A stretch of DNA of 64,000 bases from JABWCQ01 sp964587105 (GCA_964587105.1 CAZPKG010000011.1:1-64000); one strand, 5' to 3'; counted from the first letter of the stretch, positions 41,794 to 51,755 are shown. A program made the numbers and translations. Notes: generated by a model not told the origin, from the sequence alone.

Positions 41794-44400
41794 TTACTTG
41801 ACTTCGTTCTGCGGTATGAACATGGGATTCAATGGAAGTCCTGTTGCAGGCGATGGGGCACCGCAATCCAAAGTCAAGACGTAAATAACCTCTGGTGACG
41901 GATCCGGTGCAAAGAACGCGTTGCTGTACGAACCTGCCGGAAGATTTAAGCTGAACAACTCCGTGTAGGTTGCCGGAAACACTGCGCTCGGATCTGTTGA
42001 CCACCACGCGCGCACTAATCCTGCTGGCTGCCACCATCTTATGCTGTAAGCATCAGTGAAGTCGGGCAACATTCTGATCGTCAAACTATCGGGCGCAACG
42101 CACCCGGCACTCAGACAGAATGCGAGTTCATGGTTCGACTCGAATGGCCCTTCTCCGTTATAGCTTACATGCGCAAACTGTCCATTGCCCAAAACGGTCC
42201 ACGACCAGTAGAATTCACAGGATGGGGACGTCGACTCCACAACGCGAACCCAGCCGTTCGTGATTGTGCACGGCGGATTGATTTCGGCCGTGTACTCCAA
42301 TAGCGTGTAGTCGTTGAAGTAGACAAGCGGAAGCACTGTGGCCGACAGCGTGACGTTGTAGGTCTGTGTCAAATTGTTCACACTGTCAAAAAACGTGATT
42401 TCGAAATTCTGCGGATTGGTGTTGCAAGTTCCGCCTTCGCTGAAGATACCCCAGAACCGAATGGAGCCGATGGCTGACGAGACTGAATAGTCCTCGTAAA
42501 ACGCGTAGCCCGAATTCAAGTCCGACACGTTTGCATCCCACGGCTCGCCCGGAACAAAAGGCAACTGGCTGAAAATCACCTCGCCATCGCCGCAGTCAGG
42601 CCGCGTGTAGCACGCGGCGGCCGAACACGGCTCTTGATATGTCCATGCTCCGCCTAAAGCATTACAATCGCTTAGTGAGACATAATCGCAAGCAGGATAT
42701 AGAGGATCGCCGTAACAACACGAACCCAAACACTCAAACACGTTCAGCACGAACGGGCCGCAGACATCTCCGGGCCCAGCTTCCACTGTTAAGTAGTAGT
42801 TGCCGGCCGAAAGATGCAGGCAGCTAATTGTTGAAAGTCCGGCATCGCCGCAACCGTTGTCATTCTCGGCAAAAACTCCGCCGCTGCACTCAGATGTCAA
42901 ATACATGTAGCTGTCCCAAATGCTGTCGTCGTTGCACGTCGAAAACGTCCAATCCGATTCGTGGGGAATATTCACGACATATGTGTACTCTTGGCTGATG
43001 CGCAAACTGTTGTCATTACCCTCGCCGCAAGTGTTCTCCGCCGTGCTTCCCGGAGCTTGCAGGAAGTTGTCAATCCGGCAATTGTTGCAGGGAATCAAAT
43101 CAACGCGCGCACGATACTGCTGCATCGAGTTAATCCCCGACCAAGTCGGCGGCAGAATCAAAACTGCGTAAGTGCCGGGCTGCACACACGGTGTCACAAA
43201 CGTCACCGTCGAACAGGCATAAGACCAAGTTGGTGAGTTGTACAGCGAGCTCCACGGACATGTTGTGGTTAAGACCGCGACCTGGCTGCCGACCTCTGAA
43301 TTCACTGTCACAGCAATCGAGCAGGCCTCAGTGATCGTCAAACGGTACGCGTCCACATCCGGAAGGATGAACGATCCATCTGCCGTGGGATGGGTGAAGG
43401 TGTTGCCGCACACCGTCTGAACGGGTAAGATGTCCTGAAAGGAAGCGACGCCTCCGAACATAGTATTGTTGCAACCTCCGTTGCAATCCGTTGTCTCATG
43501 ACCCGGTGCAACCACTTCACCTGTGCACTCCAGAACGTCGCCGGGTTGGCAAGCGACTTCGCAGTTGCTCGTGACATTCAGAGTGTATGCGCCGGAATTG
43601 ATGTCATATCCGTCCACGATGATATAGTAAACCTGCCCGGCAGTCAGAGACAATGAAAGATAGGATGCGAGATTTGCGCCGTTGTCGTCGTTGCAGCCGA
43701 CTGAGAATATTCCCGGGCATGAACCCAACGTGTGTACATAAAGATATGTGTCATACGATGAGCCCATCAGCGAAATGTTGTACACCTGACTTATAGCCGG
43801 AGTAAACTCATAGACTACATCAGGCGCGTTCGTGTTATTGCACGGACTGATTGGACTGAAGTCATTCGCACGCCCGTCGGTCGAGCCGGTGTCAGAGAAG
43901 GGAACTCCTGTGATTAGCGTGGCAGGACAAAAATCATTGCCCTGATCAAGCGGATTGCGCTCACGGTTTTCCGGACGCTGTGCATAGAGCGCGTTCAACT
44001 GCTCTTTCAAACTCGCAAAGGTGACCGGATCAACGCCTTGAAATGACAGGCCTCCGGAAAGCTCAAACTCGAGCGCGCGAATCTGCTGCTCGAGCGGGGT
44101 CAAATCTGTTGGGCGAATCACCGCACCCGGAGCAAAGCCTCCATCCAATTGAAAGGCCTCGAGATTAGCAGGCACTTTACTCGCGTGACCTTTGACCATC
44201 GGAATCAACTCGCGAATACGAGTTGTCCATGCAGGGTCAGGGGTTTGGCCTGTGGCCTTTGCTTTAGCAATCAGGTCTTCAAGCTCTGTAATTTCAGACG
44301 CAGGTGATTTCAATCCCTGCAACAATGACGAGTTCTGTCCAGAAGCAATTGCACATAATGAGCAACATAAAACAACAATCGCAAGCAACAATCTTTTCAT
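41794..44400 (-). CDS. Secreted PPC-repeat protein, array paralogue 3
   Basis: An 868-residue relative of paralogues 1 and 2: signal peptide (MKRLLLAIVVLCCSLCAIASG), coils (ITELEDLIAKAKATG; LTPLEQQIRALEFEL), NPLDQGNDFCPATLI, first PPC with SSYDTYLYVHTLGSCPG shared word for word with paralogue 1, further PPC domains, cysteine module (GSCCYGDPLYPAC), IGSIRFWGIF domain and FnIII-like end (DAYSIRWWQPAG). Its mosaic likeness to paralogue 1 in the first PPC and to paralogue 2 in later parts suggests exchange among array genes. GGAGATGAA precedes the ATG. Confidence 0.82.
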   Translation of the reverse strand: MKRLLLAIVVLCCSLCAIASGQNSSLLQGLKSPASEITELEDLIAKAKATGQTPDPAWTTRIRELIPMVKGHASKVPANLEAFQLDGGFAPGAVIRPTDLTPLEQQIRALEFELSGGLSFQGVDPVTFASLKEQLNALYAQRPENRERNPLDQGNDFCPATLITGVPFSDTGSTDGRANDFSPISPCNNTNAPDVVYEFTPAISQVYNISLMGSSYDTYLYVHTLGSCPGIFSVGCNDDNGANLASYLSLSLTAGQVYYIIVDGYDINSGAYTLNVTSNCEVACQPGDVLECTGEVVAPGHETTDCNGGCNNTMFGGVASFQDILPVQTVCGNTFTHPTADGSFILPDVDAYRLTITEACSIAVTVNSEVGSQVAVLTTTCPWSSLYNSPTWSYACSTVTFVTPCVQPGTYAVLILPPTWSGINSMQQYRARVDLIPCNNCRIDNFLQAPGSTAENTCGEGNDNSLRISQEYTYVVNIPHESDWTFSTCNDDSIWDSYMYLTSECSGGVFAENDNGCGDAGLSTISCLHLSAGNYYLTVEAGPGDVCGPFVLNVFECLGSCCYGDPLYPACDYVSLSDCNALGGAWTYQEPCSAAACYTRPDCGDGEVIFSQLPFVPGEPWDANVSDLNSGYAFYEDYSVSSAIGSIRFWGIFSEGGTCNTNPQNFEITFFDSVNNLTQTYNVTLSATVLPLVYFNDYTLLEYTAEINPPCTITNGWVRVVESTSPSCEFYWSWTVLGNGQFAHVSYNGEGPFESNHELAFCLSAGCVAPDSLTIRMLPDFTDAYSIRWWQPAGLVRAWWSTDPSAVFPATYTELFSLNLPAGSYSNAFFAPDPSPEVIYVLTLDCGAPSPATGLPLNPMFIPQNEVK

Positions 44401-44428
44401 TTCATCTCCAATAGTTTTGAGCAGATTG

Positions 44429-44458
44429 AATCTACCTAAATATTACCAGTAATGTCAA
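44429..44458 (-). promoter_or_regulatory. Promoter of array paralogue 3
   Basis: TTGACA, 18 bp, TAGATT on the minus strand, 29 bp upstream of the ATG. Confidence 0.55.
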
Positions 44459-44481
44459 CAAATACGAACGATTTGTTCCAA

Positions 44482-44515
44482 ATAAAAAGTAAGCGGCCCG
44501 TTGCCGGGCCGCGTG
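44482..44515 (-). terminator. Array terminator after paralogue 4
   Basis: GCGGCCCG / CGGGCCGC stem (44493-44500, 44505-44512) followed by a T-rich tract on the minus strand. Confidence 0.8.
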
Positions 44516-44539
44516 TGTGCGATCATGCTTATTTGCATG

Positions 44540-46975
44540 TCATTCAATCTTGATAAACTGTCCTGGCGACTCCTCACCTGCTATCGGTGGTGGGCCGCAT
44601 TGTGCCGTGATAATGTAACGACGATTCGGGACTGCGGTGTTGTCAGTACCGAACCAATCTCCTGCCGGTAACGATCCAGCCAAGAGCACGGTGTAAGTGG
44701 CGGGATAGACCGCGTCTATGTTGTCACTGTAGTACAGTCGCACATAAGACGCTTCGGGCAAATGGAACATGATGTCGTATGTATCTGCCGCCGCACGGCG
44801 AATCACGACGCTATCCGGCTTGGGACAGCCGCGGCCTAAACAGATACTCACGTCATACGGCAAGTCTACCGGATCGCCCGGATGATGCAGCACAACCGAT
44901 CCGTTGCCTTGCGGAGAAGTCACCCACGCAAACACGCATGCATCATTCGATGTGCCGCGCACCCGCACGCGACCCGAAAGAATATTGCAATTCGTCGGCA
45001 GATCAAAATCATACTGATAGACAGGAAATTGCGCACCGTAATTCTGCGGCACCTGATACCCGTTAATGGTGCCGGTGTATGTCTGCACGGCGGGGCCGTT
45101 CGCACTGTCCACAAAGGTAATCTCAAACGACTCTGGCTGTGTGAAACAGGGCAGACCGTTATTGTAATCGGTGTACAAACCCCAGAATCGGACAGAAGAG
45201 ATAGGCCCAGTAACGGTATAGTCTTCCCACAAACTGTAATTGATGTACACGTCCGATGCCACCGCCGTCCATGTTTCCGTCGGCAAATGCGGCAGCTGGC
45301 TGAATTGTGACCCATCTTCACATTGCGGCCTCACTCCGCAAACTTCCGGCGAGCACTCTTGCCCCAATGTGAATTCTCCTCCCAAACTATTGCACGCCGA
45401 GAGTGTGCCATACGAGCATTGTTGATTGTAGTAATCGTTGCCGTAACAGCACGAGCCGAGGCACTCAGAAGCTTCAAGCGCCCATGCGCCACAGTCTGCG
45501 GCACCCGCGCCTTCCACAGTGAGATAGTAATTACCCGGCATGAGAGTGACACAATCTATGCTTGATAAGGGGCCACACGCGTCGTCGCTTTGCGCGATAA
45601 TCTGACTGTTGCATGCGCTTGTTAAATAGAGATAGCTGTTCCACTCCGCAGACGAACCGCACAACGAGAATGTCCAATCAGAGGCGTACGGTACAATGAT
45701 GCACATCGTGAAATCTGCACTTGGCCGCAGACTATTGTCATTGCCTTGGCCGCACGTCGTGAAGAGCGTAACCGAGGCAGGTAACGTGATCTGCCCTTGA
45801 TCAACCTTACAACCGGAACAGGGGAACTCTTCAATCATGAAGAGATAGGGAAGCTGAGACGGAGCGCCTGAATAGAAATTCGGCGCGATGTTGATGGTAT
45901 ATGTACCAGCAGGCAAACACTGTGTGACCGGAGCTAAGACAGAACAGGCAGGCAAGTTGGCATAATAGAAAATCCCAGTCGGCACACATCCGTCGTAATT
46001 GGACAGCCAGAAATCGAAGGTAAACGACGTGATGACATCAAGTTTCAAACTGCACGGTTCGGTCAGAGTGAAGTAGTAGCTGTCAATGTCACGTGCCGGA
46101 AAATTGTTCTGATCCGTGTAGGTGAACACGTTGCCGCGCATAAATTGACAGTGATTCGCGGGCTGATACTGTTCAAATCCGCCGTTCCAAATGTTGTTGC
46201 AGCCGCCGTTGCAATCCCACGCGGCGTGCATCGGATCGTTCAGACTCTCTCCGCACTCCTGCTGAAAGCTGCTCGATTGCGCGAGCAAACAGCCGTTGTT
46301 AATGGTCAGAACAAAGTTGCCGGAGTGGTTGTTGGCGCCGTCAATGATGATGAAATACTCTTGTCCGGCATTCAACATCACGATGACTTCGGAATACGAC
46401 CCAAACATATCATCGTTGCAGGAAACTTGGGTATTTCCCGGACACGCGCCGCCCGTGTTGACATAGAGCTGCGTATCATAGTTGGAGCCGTAGAGCGAGA
46501 TGCGAAAAGTTTGCGATGTGGCCGGAACATAGCGATAGATTTTGTCCGGCGCGAAAGTCGTCCCGCACGGCGTTATCGGGTTGAAGTTGTTTACTGCGCC
46601 GACAGTCGTACCGTAATCAACGAACGGAATAATCCCCGACGGAATTGTTGTGGCAGGACACGCATCCGATCCGTCATCAAGCGGACTTCGCTCGCGCGGT
46701 TGTTGACCGAGAAGTGCGGCCAGTTCGAGTTCGAGTTGTTGATAGGTCGCACTGTCGAGTGCCGTTGAACGACCGTAGTTTTGCATGTGCCATTCGAGGT
46801 CTGCAATCTGCTGTTCCAGCGGCGAGCGATTCTGCGGATGCAGAATCAACGCACTTTCAAGATCAAACGGTAACTCTTCACCATTTGGACAAGATGCGCT
46901 GGCAATATTTGCGCTGAACGCAAATAGCAGAACCAGAAACCCGGACAGAAGCACTGTGATCCTCTTCATGATCAT
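44540..46975 (-). CDS. Secreted PPC-repeat protein, array paralogue 4
   Basis: An 811-residue protein. A signal peptide (KRITVLLSGFLVLLFAFSANIASA) is followed by one coil only (SPLEQQIADLEWHMQ ... YQQLELELAALLGQQPRERSPLDDG) and PPC domains (SNYDTQLYVNTGGACPGNTQV, YFIIIDGANNHSGNFVL). The cysteine module (GSCCYGNDYYNQQC), VRFWGLY domain and a shortened FnIII-like end complete it. It is closest to paralogue 5, which lies only 9 bp upstream on the same strand, so these two may form a bicistronic unit, unlike the rest of the array. An in-frame ATG at 46969 is an alternative start. Confidence 0.8.
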   Translation of the reverse strand: MIMKRITVLLSGFLVLLFAFSANIASASCPNGEELPFDLESALILHPQNRSPLEQQIADLEWHMQNYGRSTALDSATYQQLELELAALLGQQPRERSPLDDGSDACPATTIPSGIIPFVDYGTTVGAVNNFNPITPCGTTFAPDKIYRYVPATSQTFRISLYGSNYDTQLYVNTGGACPGNTQVSCNDDMFGSYSEVIVMLNAGQEYFIIIDGANNHSGNFVLTINNGCLLAQSSSFQQECGESLNDPMHAAWDCNGGCNNIWNGGFEQYQPANHCQFMRGNVFTYTDQNNFPARDIDSYYFTLTEPCSLKLDVITSFTFDFWLSNYDGCVPTGIFYYANLPACSVLAPVTQCLPAGTYTINIAPNFYSGAPSQLPYLFMIEEFPCSGCKVDQGQITLPASVTLFTTCGQGNDNSLRPSADFTMCIIVPYASDWTFSLCGSSAEWNSYLYLTSACNSQIIAQSDDACGPLSSIDCVTLMPGNYYLTVEGAGAADCGAWALEASECLGSCCYGNDYYNQQCSYGTLSACNSLGGEFTLGQECSPEVCGVRPQCEDGSQFSQLPHLPTETWTAVASDVYINYSLWEDYTVTGPISSVRFWGLYTDYNNGLPCFTQPESFEITFVDSANGPAVQTYTGTINGYQVPQNYGAQFPVYQYDFDLPTNCNILSGRVRVRGTSNDACVFAWVTSPQGNGSVVLHHPGDPVDLPYDVSICLGRGCPKPDSVVIRRAAADTYDIMFHLPEASYVRLYYSDNIDAVYPATYTVLLAGSLPAGDWFGTDNTAVPNRRYIITAQCGPPPIAGEESPGQFIKIE

Positions 46976-46984
46976 TCTGCCTTG

Positions 46985-49453
46985 CTATTTGCTTTTCTGA
47001 GGGAGATCCAAATTAATCGGGAAAACTTGACTCGGTCCATACTCAGAACCCGCCGATTCCAACGCCGGTTCGCTGCAATCGGCAATAGCTATGAAGCGGC
47101 GGTTGGGTGAAATCATCGGCTCGACAAATCCGTAGTTACCGGCCGACAACCAACCAGAGTAGATTGGCAAATAGGTCGCCGGATACACCGCGTTGATGCT
47201 GTCGGAATACGAGAGCGTCACAAACGAACCAAATGAAACGTGAAAACCGAGATAGTAGAATCCGTCAGGAACATTGAATGTCGTGATGATGAGACTGTCA
47301 GGCTTTGGGCAGCCTTCCACCAAACAGACTGCGACGTCCGACGGAAGATTGACCGGACCGCCCGAATTGATCAACACGACCGAACCGTTTCCGAACGGTG
47401 AAGTAGCCCAGTAGAACAGGCAATTATCGGCATCGGTTCCGCGAATACTCAATCGTCCGTTTTGAATTGTGGCCATCGACGGCAAATCAACAAAATATTC
47501 GGTCATGACGAAATTTGCACCGTAGTTTTGCAAAAGCGGAAGACCTGCGACGCTCACATTAAAGCTTTGCACAAGCGGACCAGCAGAACTGTCCACAAAT
47601 GTGATGTCGAAATTCTGCGGTTGCTCCGTGCAAGCAAGACCAGTATTGATGTCAAGATTCAAACCCCAGAAGCGAACGGATTTGATCGCGCCGCTGACGG
47701 AGTAATCCTCCCACACACGGAATTGGTAGCCGTTATCCGAAGAGAGCGCGCTCCAAGGTTCATCGGGAACATGCGGTCTTTGCGAAAACATCGAGCCCGC
47801 TTCGCATCCCGGTCGCGGATAGCAAAGTCCCGGTGTGCATTGCTGGCCAAGCGTGAACTGTCCGCCCAGCGCGTCACACGCCGTACGCGAACCAAACGAG
47901 CACGACGGATTCCACATGTCGCCGTAACAACAGGATCCTTCGCACGCGGTTGCCGTCAAATAAAACTGACCGCAGTCATTGGCGTTGAAGCCTTCTATGG
48001 TCAGATAGTAGTTTCCCGGCATCAGCGAAACACACTCAATCTTTGACAAGCCGTTCGCCGCACAACCGTCGTTGTCCTGTGCGATGATGCCGCCGTTACA
48101 TTCGGAGGTTAAATACAAATAGCTGTTCCACGCGGGCGAGCCGCACAACGAGAACGTCCAATCAGAAGCATAGGGAATCACCACACAATACGTCGCGTCG
48201 TTGCTTGGCCTGAGCGAATTATGCGAGATGTTATCACAACCATTGGCCGTGAACGACGACGGCGCGATGAAGCTCGCATCCACGCGACAACCTGAACAGG
48301 GAATCGGATCCACTTTAAGCAGATACGGCAGCGGATCCGGCATGTTGGAATAGAAATTTGGCGAAATTTCCAGTGAATATGTTCCAGCCGGCAGGCATTG
48401 TGTGATGTAGGTTCCGCCGTTGCACGGCCCGATATTGAGCAGTGAAACATAATTCTGCGGCACGCAGAAGCCGTAATCGTTGATCAGCACATTGTACGAG
48501 AACGTCGAGAACATGGACACGGCTAAACTGCACGGCTCAGTGATTGTGAAGTAATAACTATCTATGTCGCGCGCGGTGATATTATTCTGATCGAGATAAG
48601 TGAAACAGCTTCCGCGCATGAACTGGCACATGTTCATTTGCTGCCACGTCGGAAAGCCACCGTTCCACTGATTGTTGCAGCCGCCGTTGCAATCCCAGGC
48701 CGCGTGCATCGGATCGCCGACCGACTCCGCGCACTCTTGCTGCCACGAATTGTCAAAACCAATCGCGCAATCGCCGCTGATGTGTAAAACGAAATTCCCG
48801 GAGTAGTTGCTGAAACCGTCCACGATGACGTAATAGGTTTGCCCCGGGTGCATCCACAAGGTGACCTTTGACTGCGAACCGCCGAAATCGTCGTTACACG
48901 CGACCGCTGTGTTGCCCGGACAGGAGCCGCCGGTTCTAACGTAAAGTTGCGTATCGAAATTCGAGCCGAACGTGTCCCAAGAATAGTAGGCGCCGGTGGC
49001 CGGAGTGTAACTGTAAATTTTGTCGGGCGCGCTGTTCCCTCCGCACGGTGCGAATGAATTGAAATTGTTCGCCGCGCCAACCGTTGTGCCGTAATCGACA
49101 TTGGGCACCATACCCGCCGGAAACACCGTCGCGGGACATGTGTCTGATCCGTCGTCAAGCGGATTGCGATCACGCGGAAGTTGTTCATAGAGCGCATTCA
49201 ACTCGCCTTTCAACTGCATGTAGGTCGCGTCATCGAGCGGAGTGGAATGGCCGACATTGCTTAACCGCCGTTCCAAATCCTGTATCTGCTGTTCAAGCGG
49301 TGAGAGCGGCTGCAGGCGCACCGTCTGAACTTCGTCTTCAGTCACAGGCAACCCTGATCCCTCCCACAATCCGGCCCACGCACAGTTCTGACCCATATTG
49401 CAGAGCAAAGCAATACAGCCCAAGACCAACAATACTGTCCCATTCTTTCGCAT
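46985..49453 (-). CDS. Secreted PPC-repeat protein, array paralogue 5
   Basis: An 822-residue protein: signal peptide (MRKNGTVLLVLGCIALLCN), single coil (LSPLEQQIQDLERRL ... MQLKGELNALYEQLPRDRNPLDDG), PPC domains (SNFDTQLYVRTGGSCPGNTAV), cysteine module (GSCCYGDMWNPSC), VRFWGLNL domain and FnIII-like end. The start at 49453 is preferred over the upstream GTG at 49465 because GAGGTG lies 5-9 bp before it. It shares layout and many identical stretches (MHAAWDCNGGCNN) with paralogue 4 and is probably co-transcribed with it. Confidence 0.8.
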   Translation of the reverse strand: MRKNGTVLLVLGCIALLCNMGQNCAWAGLWEGSGLPVTEDEVQTVRLQPLSPLEQQIQDLERRLSNVGHSTPLDDATYMQLKGELNALYEQLPRDRNPLDDGSDTCPATVFPAGMVPNVDYGTTVGAANNFNSFAPCGGNSAPDKIYSYTPATGAYYSWDTFGSNFDTQLYVRTGGSCPGNTAVACNDDFGGSQSKVTLWMHPGQTYYVIVDGFSNYSGNFVLHISGDCAIGFDNSWQQECAESVGDPMHAAWDCNGGCNNQWNGGFPTWQQMNMCQFMRGSCFTYLDQNNITARDIDSYYFTITEPCSLAVSMFSTFSYNVLINDYGFCVPQNYVSLLNIGPCNGGTYITQCLPAGTYSLEISPNFYSNMPDPLPYLLKVDPIPCSGCRVDASFIAPSSFTANGCDNISHNSLRPSNDATYCVVIPYASDWTFSLCGSPAWNSYLYLTSECNGGIIAQDNDGCAANGLSKIECVSLMPGNYYLTIEGFNANDCGQFYLTATACEGSCCYGDMWNPSCSFGSRTACDALGGQFTLGQQCTPGLCYPRPGCEAGSMFSQRPHVPDEPWSALSSDNGYQFRVWEDYSVSGAIKSVRFWGLNLDINTGLACTEQPQNFDITFVDSSAGPLVQSFNVSVAGLPLLQNYGANFVMTEYFVDLPSMATIQNGRLSIRGTDADNCLFYWATSPFGNGSVVLINSGGPVNLPSDVAVCLVEGCPKPDSLIITTFNVPDGFYYLGFHVSFGSFVTLSYSDSINAVYPATYLPIYSGWLSAGNYGFVEPMISPNRRFIAIADCSEPALESAGSEYGPSQVFPINLDLPQKSK

Positions 49454-49479
49454 CTGGCACCTCACGAGTTATTGTTGAC

Positions 49480-49508
49480 AAGGTAAGTCAAATTTAACCG
49501 CATGTCAA
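49480..49508 (-). promoter_or_regulatory. Promoter of array paralogues 5 and 4
   Basis: TTGACA, 17 bp, TACCTT on the minus strand, 27 bp upstream of the ATG at 49453. Confidence 0.6.
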
Positions 49509-49523
49509 CAATTTGCAAACACA

Positions 49524-49557
49524 CCAAAAAGAAAAGCGGCCCGGTTGGGGCCGCTTG
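49524..49557 (-). terminator. Array terminator after the broken LVIVD gene
   Basis: AAGCGGCCC / GGGGCCGCTT stem with a T-rich tract on the minus strand. A family D repeat (GGCACCCGCTGCGGGTGCC, 49573-49595) lies between it and the stop codon at 49606. Confidence 0.75.
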
Positions 49558-49605
49558 GGAAACAATATCGTGGCGGCACCCGCTGCGGGTGCCCCAGAGG
49601 AGTGC

Positions 49606-50460
49606 CTACTTCAGTAAGACAGCCTTTTGCACGGCGTTAAAGGCAGGAGTTTCGAGCTTCACAAAATAGGTGCCGCTGGACAAATTTTCGCCGTTGAATT
49701 GCATTGAGTGTGTTCCGCTTGCGAAACGACCGTTGTACAAAACATTTGCTTCGCGGCCCAACACATCGTAAACCACCAACCGCCCTGTGACTTCGCGCGG
49801 TAAATCGAACGAGATGTTCGCCGTGTTGTTGAACGGGTTGGGGTAGATGGGGTGTAACGCGAAAGATGTTGGGAGCTCGTGATTATCTTCAGGATGGAAT
49901 GCGTCCGACACATCATAAATTGTGAAATAATTCCGTTCAGCTACAAAAGCAAATCCGTTTTGAATATTGCACCCGTCAGCAGCGCGAGCTCCAACGTAGT
50001 GACCCACTACTTGAGGCGCCACGGGATTCGAAATATCGACAATGCTAATGCCGTTGTTTCGCGAAACAAATGCGAAGTTTCCCGCTACAGTGACTGAATT
50101 TGCGTATGCAAGCGAGTCTATCGCGCTAACCTCGACCGGATTATGAACATCAGTTACGTCAATAATGAAAAACCCAGCCGACCAATTGGCAATGTATGCG
50201 TAGTTTCCTTGAACATCAAGCGCCGCCGGGTAATAGGCTGCATCGTACTCGCTTATTAACTCCGGAACCGACGGATTTGAAACATCAATAATGAATAACT
50301 TTTGGTCACCAATCACAAACGCGTAATTGCCTTCTATGTCAATATCATCAACAGCGGTCAATTGAAACCGTGTAATCAGATCAGGATTTTCAGGGTTACT
50401 GATATCTAAAATACTGAGCGATGAGAAGTTACCTCCCGCATAAAGATAGTTACCGCTCAC
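49606..50460 (-). CDS. LVIVD propeller protein, 3' part with T9SS tail (downstream of an in-frame stop)
   Basis: 284 residues if started at the GTG at 50460. It has LVIVD repeats (LSILDISNPENPDLI, LFIIDVSNPSVPELI, FFIIDVTDVHNPVEV, ISIVDISNPVAPQVV) and a complete type A T9SS sorting domain (IYPNPFNNTANISFDL ... VQKAVLLK). It has no signal peptide, and no ribosome site precedes the GTG. The frame is the same as in the upstream gene, from which only one TAA codon (50488-50490) separates it. The two are therefore one gene broken by a nonsense codon, or read through. Confidence 0.75.
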   Translation of the reverse strand: MSGNYLYAGGNFSSLSILDISNPENPDLITRFQLTAVDDIDIEGNYAFVIGDQKLFIIDVSNPSVPELISEYDAAYYPAALDVQGNYAYIANWSAGFFIIDVTDVHNPVEVSAIDSLAYANSVTVAGNFAFVSRNNGISIVDISNPVAPQVVGHYVGARAADGCNIQNGFAFVAERNYFTIYDVSDAFHPEDNHELPTSFALHPIYPNPFNNTANISFDLPREVTGRLVVYDVLGREANVLYNGRFASGTHSMQFNGENLSSGTYFVKLETPAFNAVQKAVLLK

Positions 50461-50487
50461 AGCAACAGTGTAGACGTTTGAACTGAG

Positions 50488-50490
50488 TTA
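50488..50490 (-). other. In-frame TAA codon that splits an LVIVD gene
   Basis: Minus-strand codons run CAA TCC GTG TAA CTC AGT TCA AAC, and the LVIVD pattern continues on both sides without frame change. The undivided gene (49606-51696) would encode 696 residues. Confidence 0.85.
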
Positions 50491-51696
50491 CACGGATTGC
50501 AATTCAACAAGCCCACGAGGATTGGTAATATCTATGACACGCAGCGCCGAATAGTCTGCGACATATGCCGTATTGCCCGCAATACAAATGTCCCAAGATT
50601 GGCTGTATGATCCTACCGAACTCAGTTCTACGGGTGCAACTGGATTTGAGATGTCAACTGATCGAATTCCTTTGGTATTTTCTGCTAAAAAGGCGAAAGA
50701 ATCCTTAATGGCTACGGCATGGACAAATCTTCTGGGAGTGTAGGTGTCCGCTCGAAAAAATGAACCGATGCTATCCGATATAAACGTGTTAAAGCCCTCA
50801 AAATTCACAAAATAAAACGTTGAACCGTCGACGAAAAGGTTCCGTGCAGTACCGACCGTGAAGTCTTGTACCTGTACCGGCAAGGCTGGATTGCTTAAAT
50901 CGAGAATAGCGAGGCCATTACCTGCGAGAATAGCTTTTGTGCCTGTAACGTCTATCTGGCGAGCGAGGTCAAATTGATAGGACGCGACATTCACTGGTGC
51001 AAAGGGATCGCTGACATCAACAACCAAAAGACCGCTGTCTTCGGCAGCAATCAAAGCGTAGTTCTGCCAGAGTTTTACGTCGTTCAGCGGACCGGCCAGC
51101 GGCCACTGCATATACATTGTCGGCGATGCAGAATTCGCAGCATTGAAAATGAAAAGGCCGTCGGTTTCGCTTACAACAAACACAAGCGAGTCACGCACAT
51201 CTAAGTTCTGTGCGCGATCTATTTCGATGGCATTTTCTATCACGACCGGCGTTTCAGGATTTGAAACATCTATGATCGATATACCGTGATTTGTGCACGC
51301 GAATGCCTTGTCACCGGAAATAGTCAGATCACGTCCTCCAATTTCTGTAGCGACTGGGGTTCCTACTTCTACCGGTCTGAACGGATTAAGGATGTCGAGT
51401 ACATGCAGTAATGCGTGGTTATCCACGATGAATGCATAGTGTCCAACGAGGGCAACTTCAATGACAGCATTATGGGGGTCATACTGGCTGATGTCAATAG
51501 GGTGATGTGAATCAGCAATATTGAAGATATGAAGCCCCGTCCAACCAGTGGCCGCAAAAAGCAACGTGTCTTTGATTTCAAAATCCACAATCTCGTCACA
51601 ATAGTCTGTTAACCCTCCAATCCTTCGCACATTCAAACTATCCTGCCCCCAAACAAGGGCGGGAATAAAGGACAAAAATATGTAGAATTTGCGCAT
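50488..51696 (-). CDS. LVIVD propeller protein, 5' part with signal peptide (truncated by a stop)
   Basis: 402 residues: signal peptide (MRKFYIFLSFIPALVWGQ) and about eight LVIVD repeats of the form ISIVDISNPETPVVI, LLVVDVSDPFAPVNV, VRSVDISNPVAPVEL. It ends abruptly at PRGLVELQSV inside a repeat, with no sorting domain; the rest of the propeller and the T9SS tail follow in the same frame after the TAA. LVIVD propellers are surface beta-propellers of unknown ligand. As encoded, it would be exported but not sorted by T9SS. Confidence 0.8.
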   Translation of the reverse strand: MRKFYIFLSFIPALVWGQDSLNVRRIGGLTDYCDEIVDFEIKDTLLFAATGWTGLHIFNIADSHHPIDISQYDPHNAVIEVALVGHYAFIVDNHALLHVLDILNPFRPVEVGTPVATEIGGRDLTISGDKAFACTNHGISIIDVSNPETPVVIENAIEIDRAQNLDVRDSLVFVVSETDGLFIFNAANSASPTMYMQWPLAGPLNDVKLWQNYALIAAEDSGLLVVDVSDPFAPVNVASYQFDLARQIDVTGTKAILAGNGLAILDLSNPALPVQVQDFTVGTARNLFVDGSTFYFVNFEGFNTFISDSIGSFFRADTYTPRRFVHAVAIKDSFAFLAENTKGIRSVDISNPVAPVELSSVGSYSQSWDICIAGNTAYVADYSALRVIDITNPRGLVELQSV

Positions 51697-51726
51697 GGAC
51701 AGACTCCTGCAAAGGACGATTTCTCT

Positions 51727-51755
51727 AAGATACTCCCGAAATTCCTGATAGTCAA
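51727..51755 (-). promoter_or_regulatory. Promoter of the broken LVIVD gene
   Basis: TTGACT, 17 bp, TATCTT on the minus strand, 31 bp upstream of the ATG at 51696. Confidence 0.65.

Noticed and set aside
44882..46768. Long plus-strand frames opposite array paralogue 4
   Set aside because: They are antisense shadows of the PPC gene, with no family features and no start signals.
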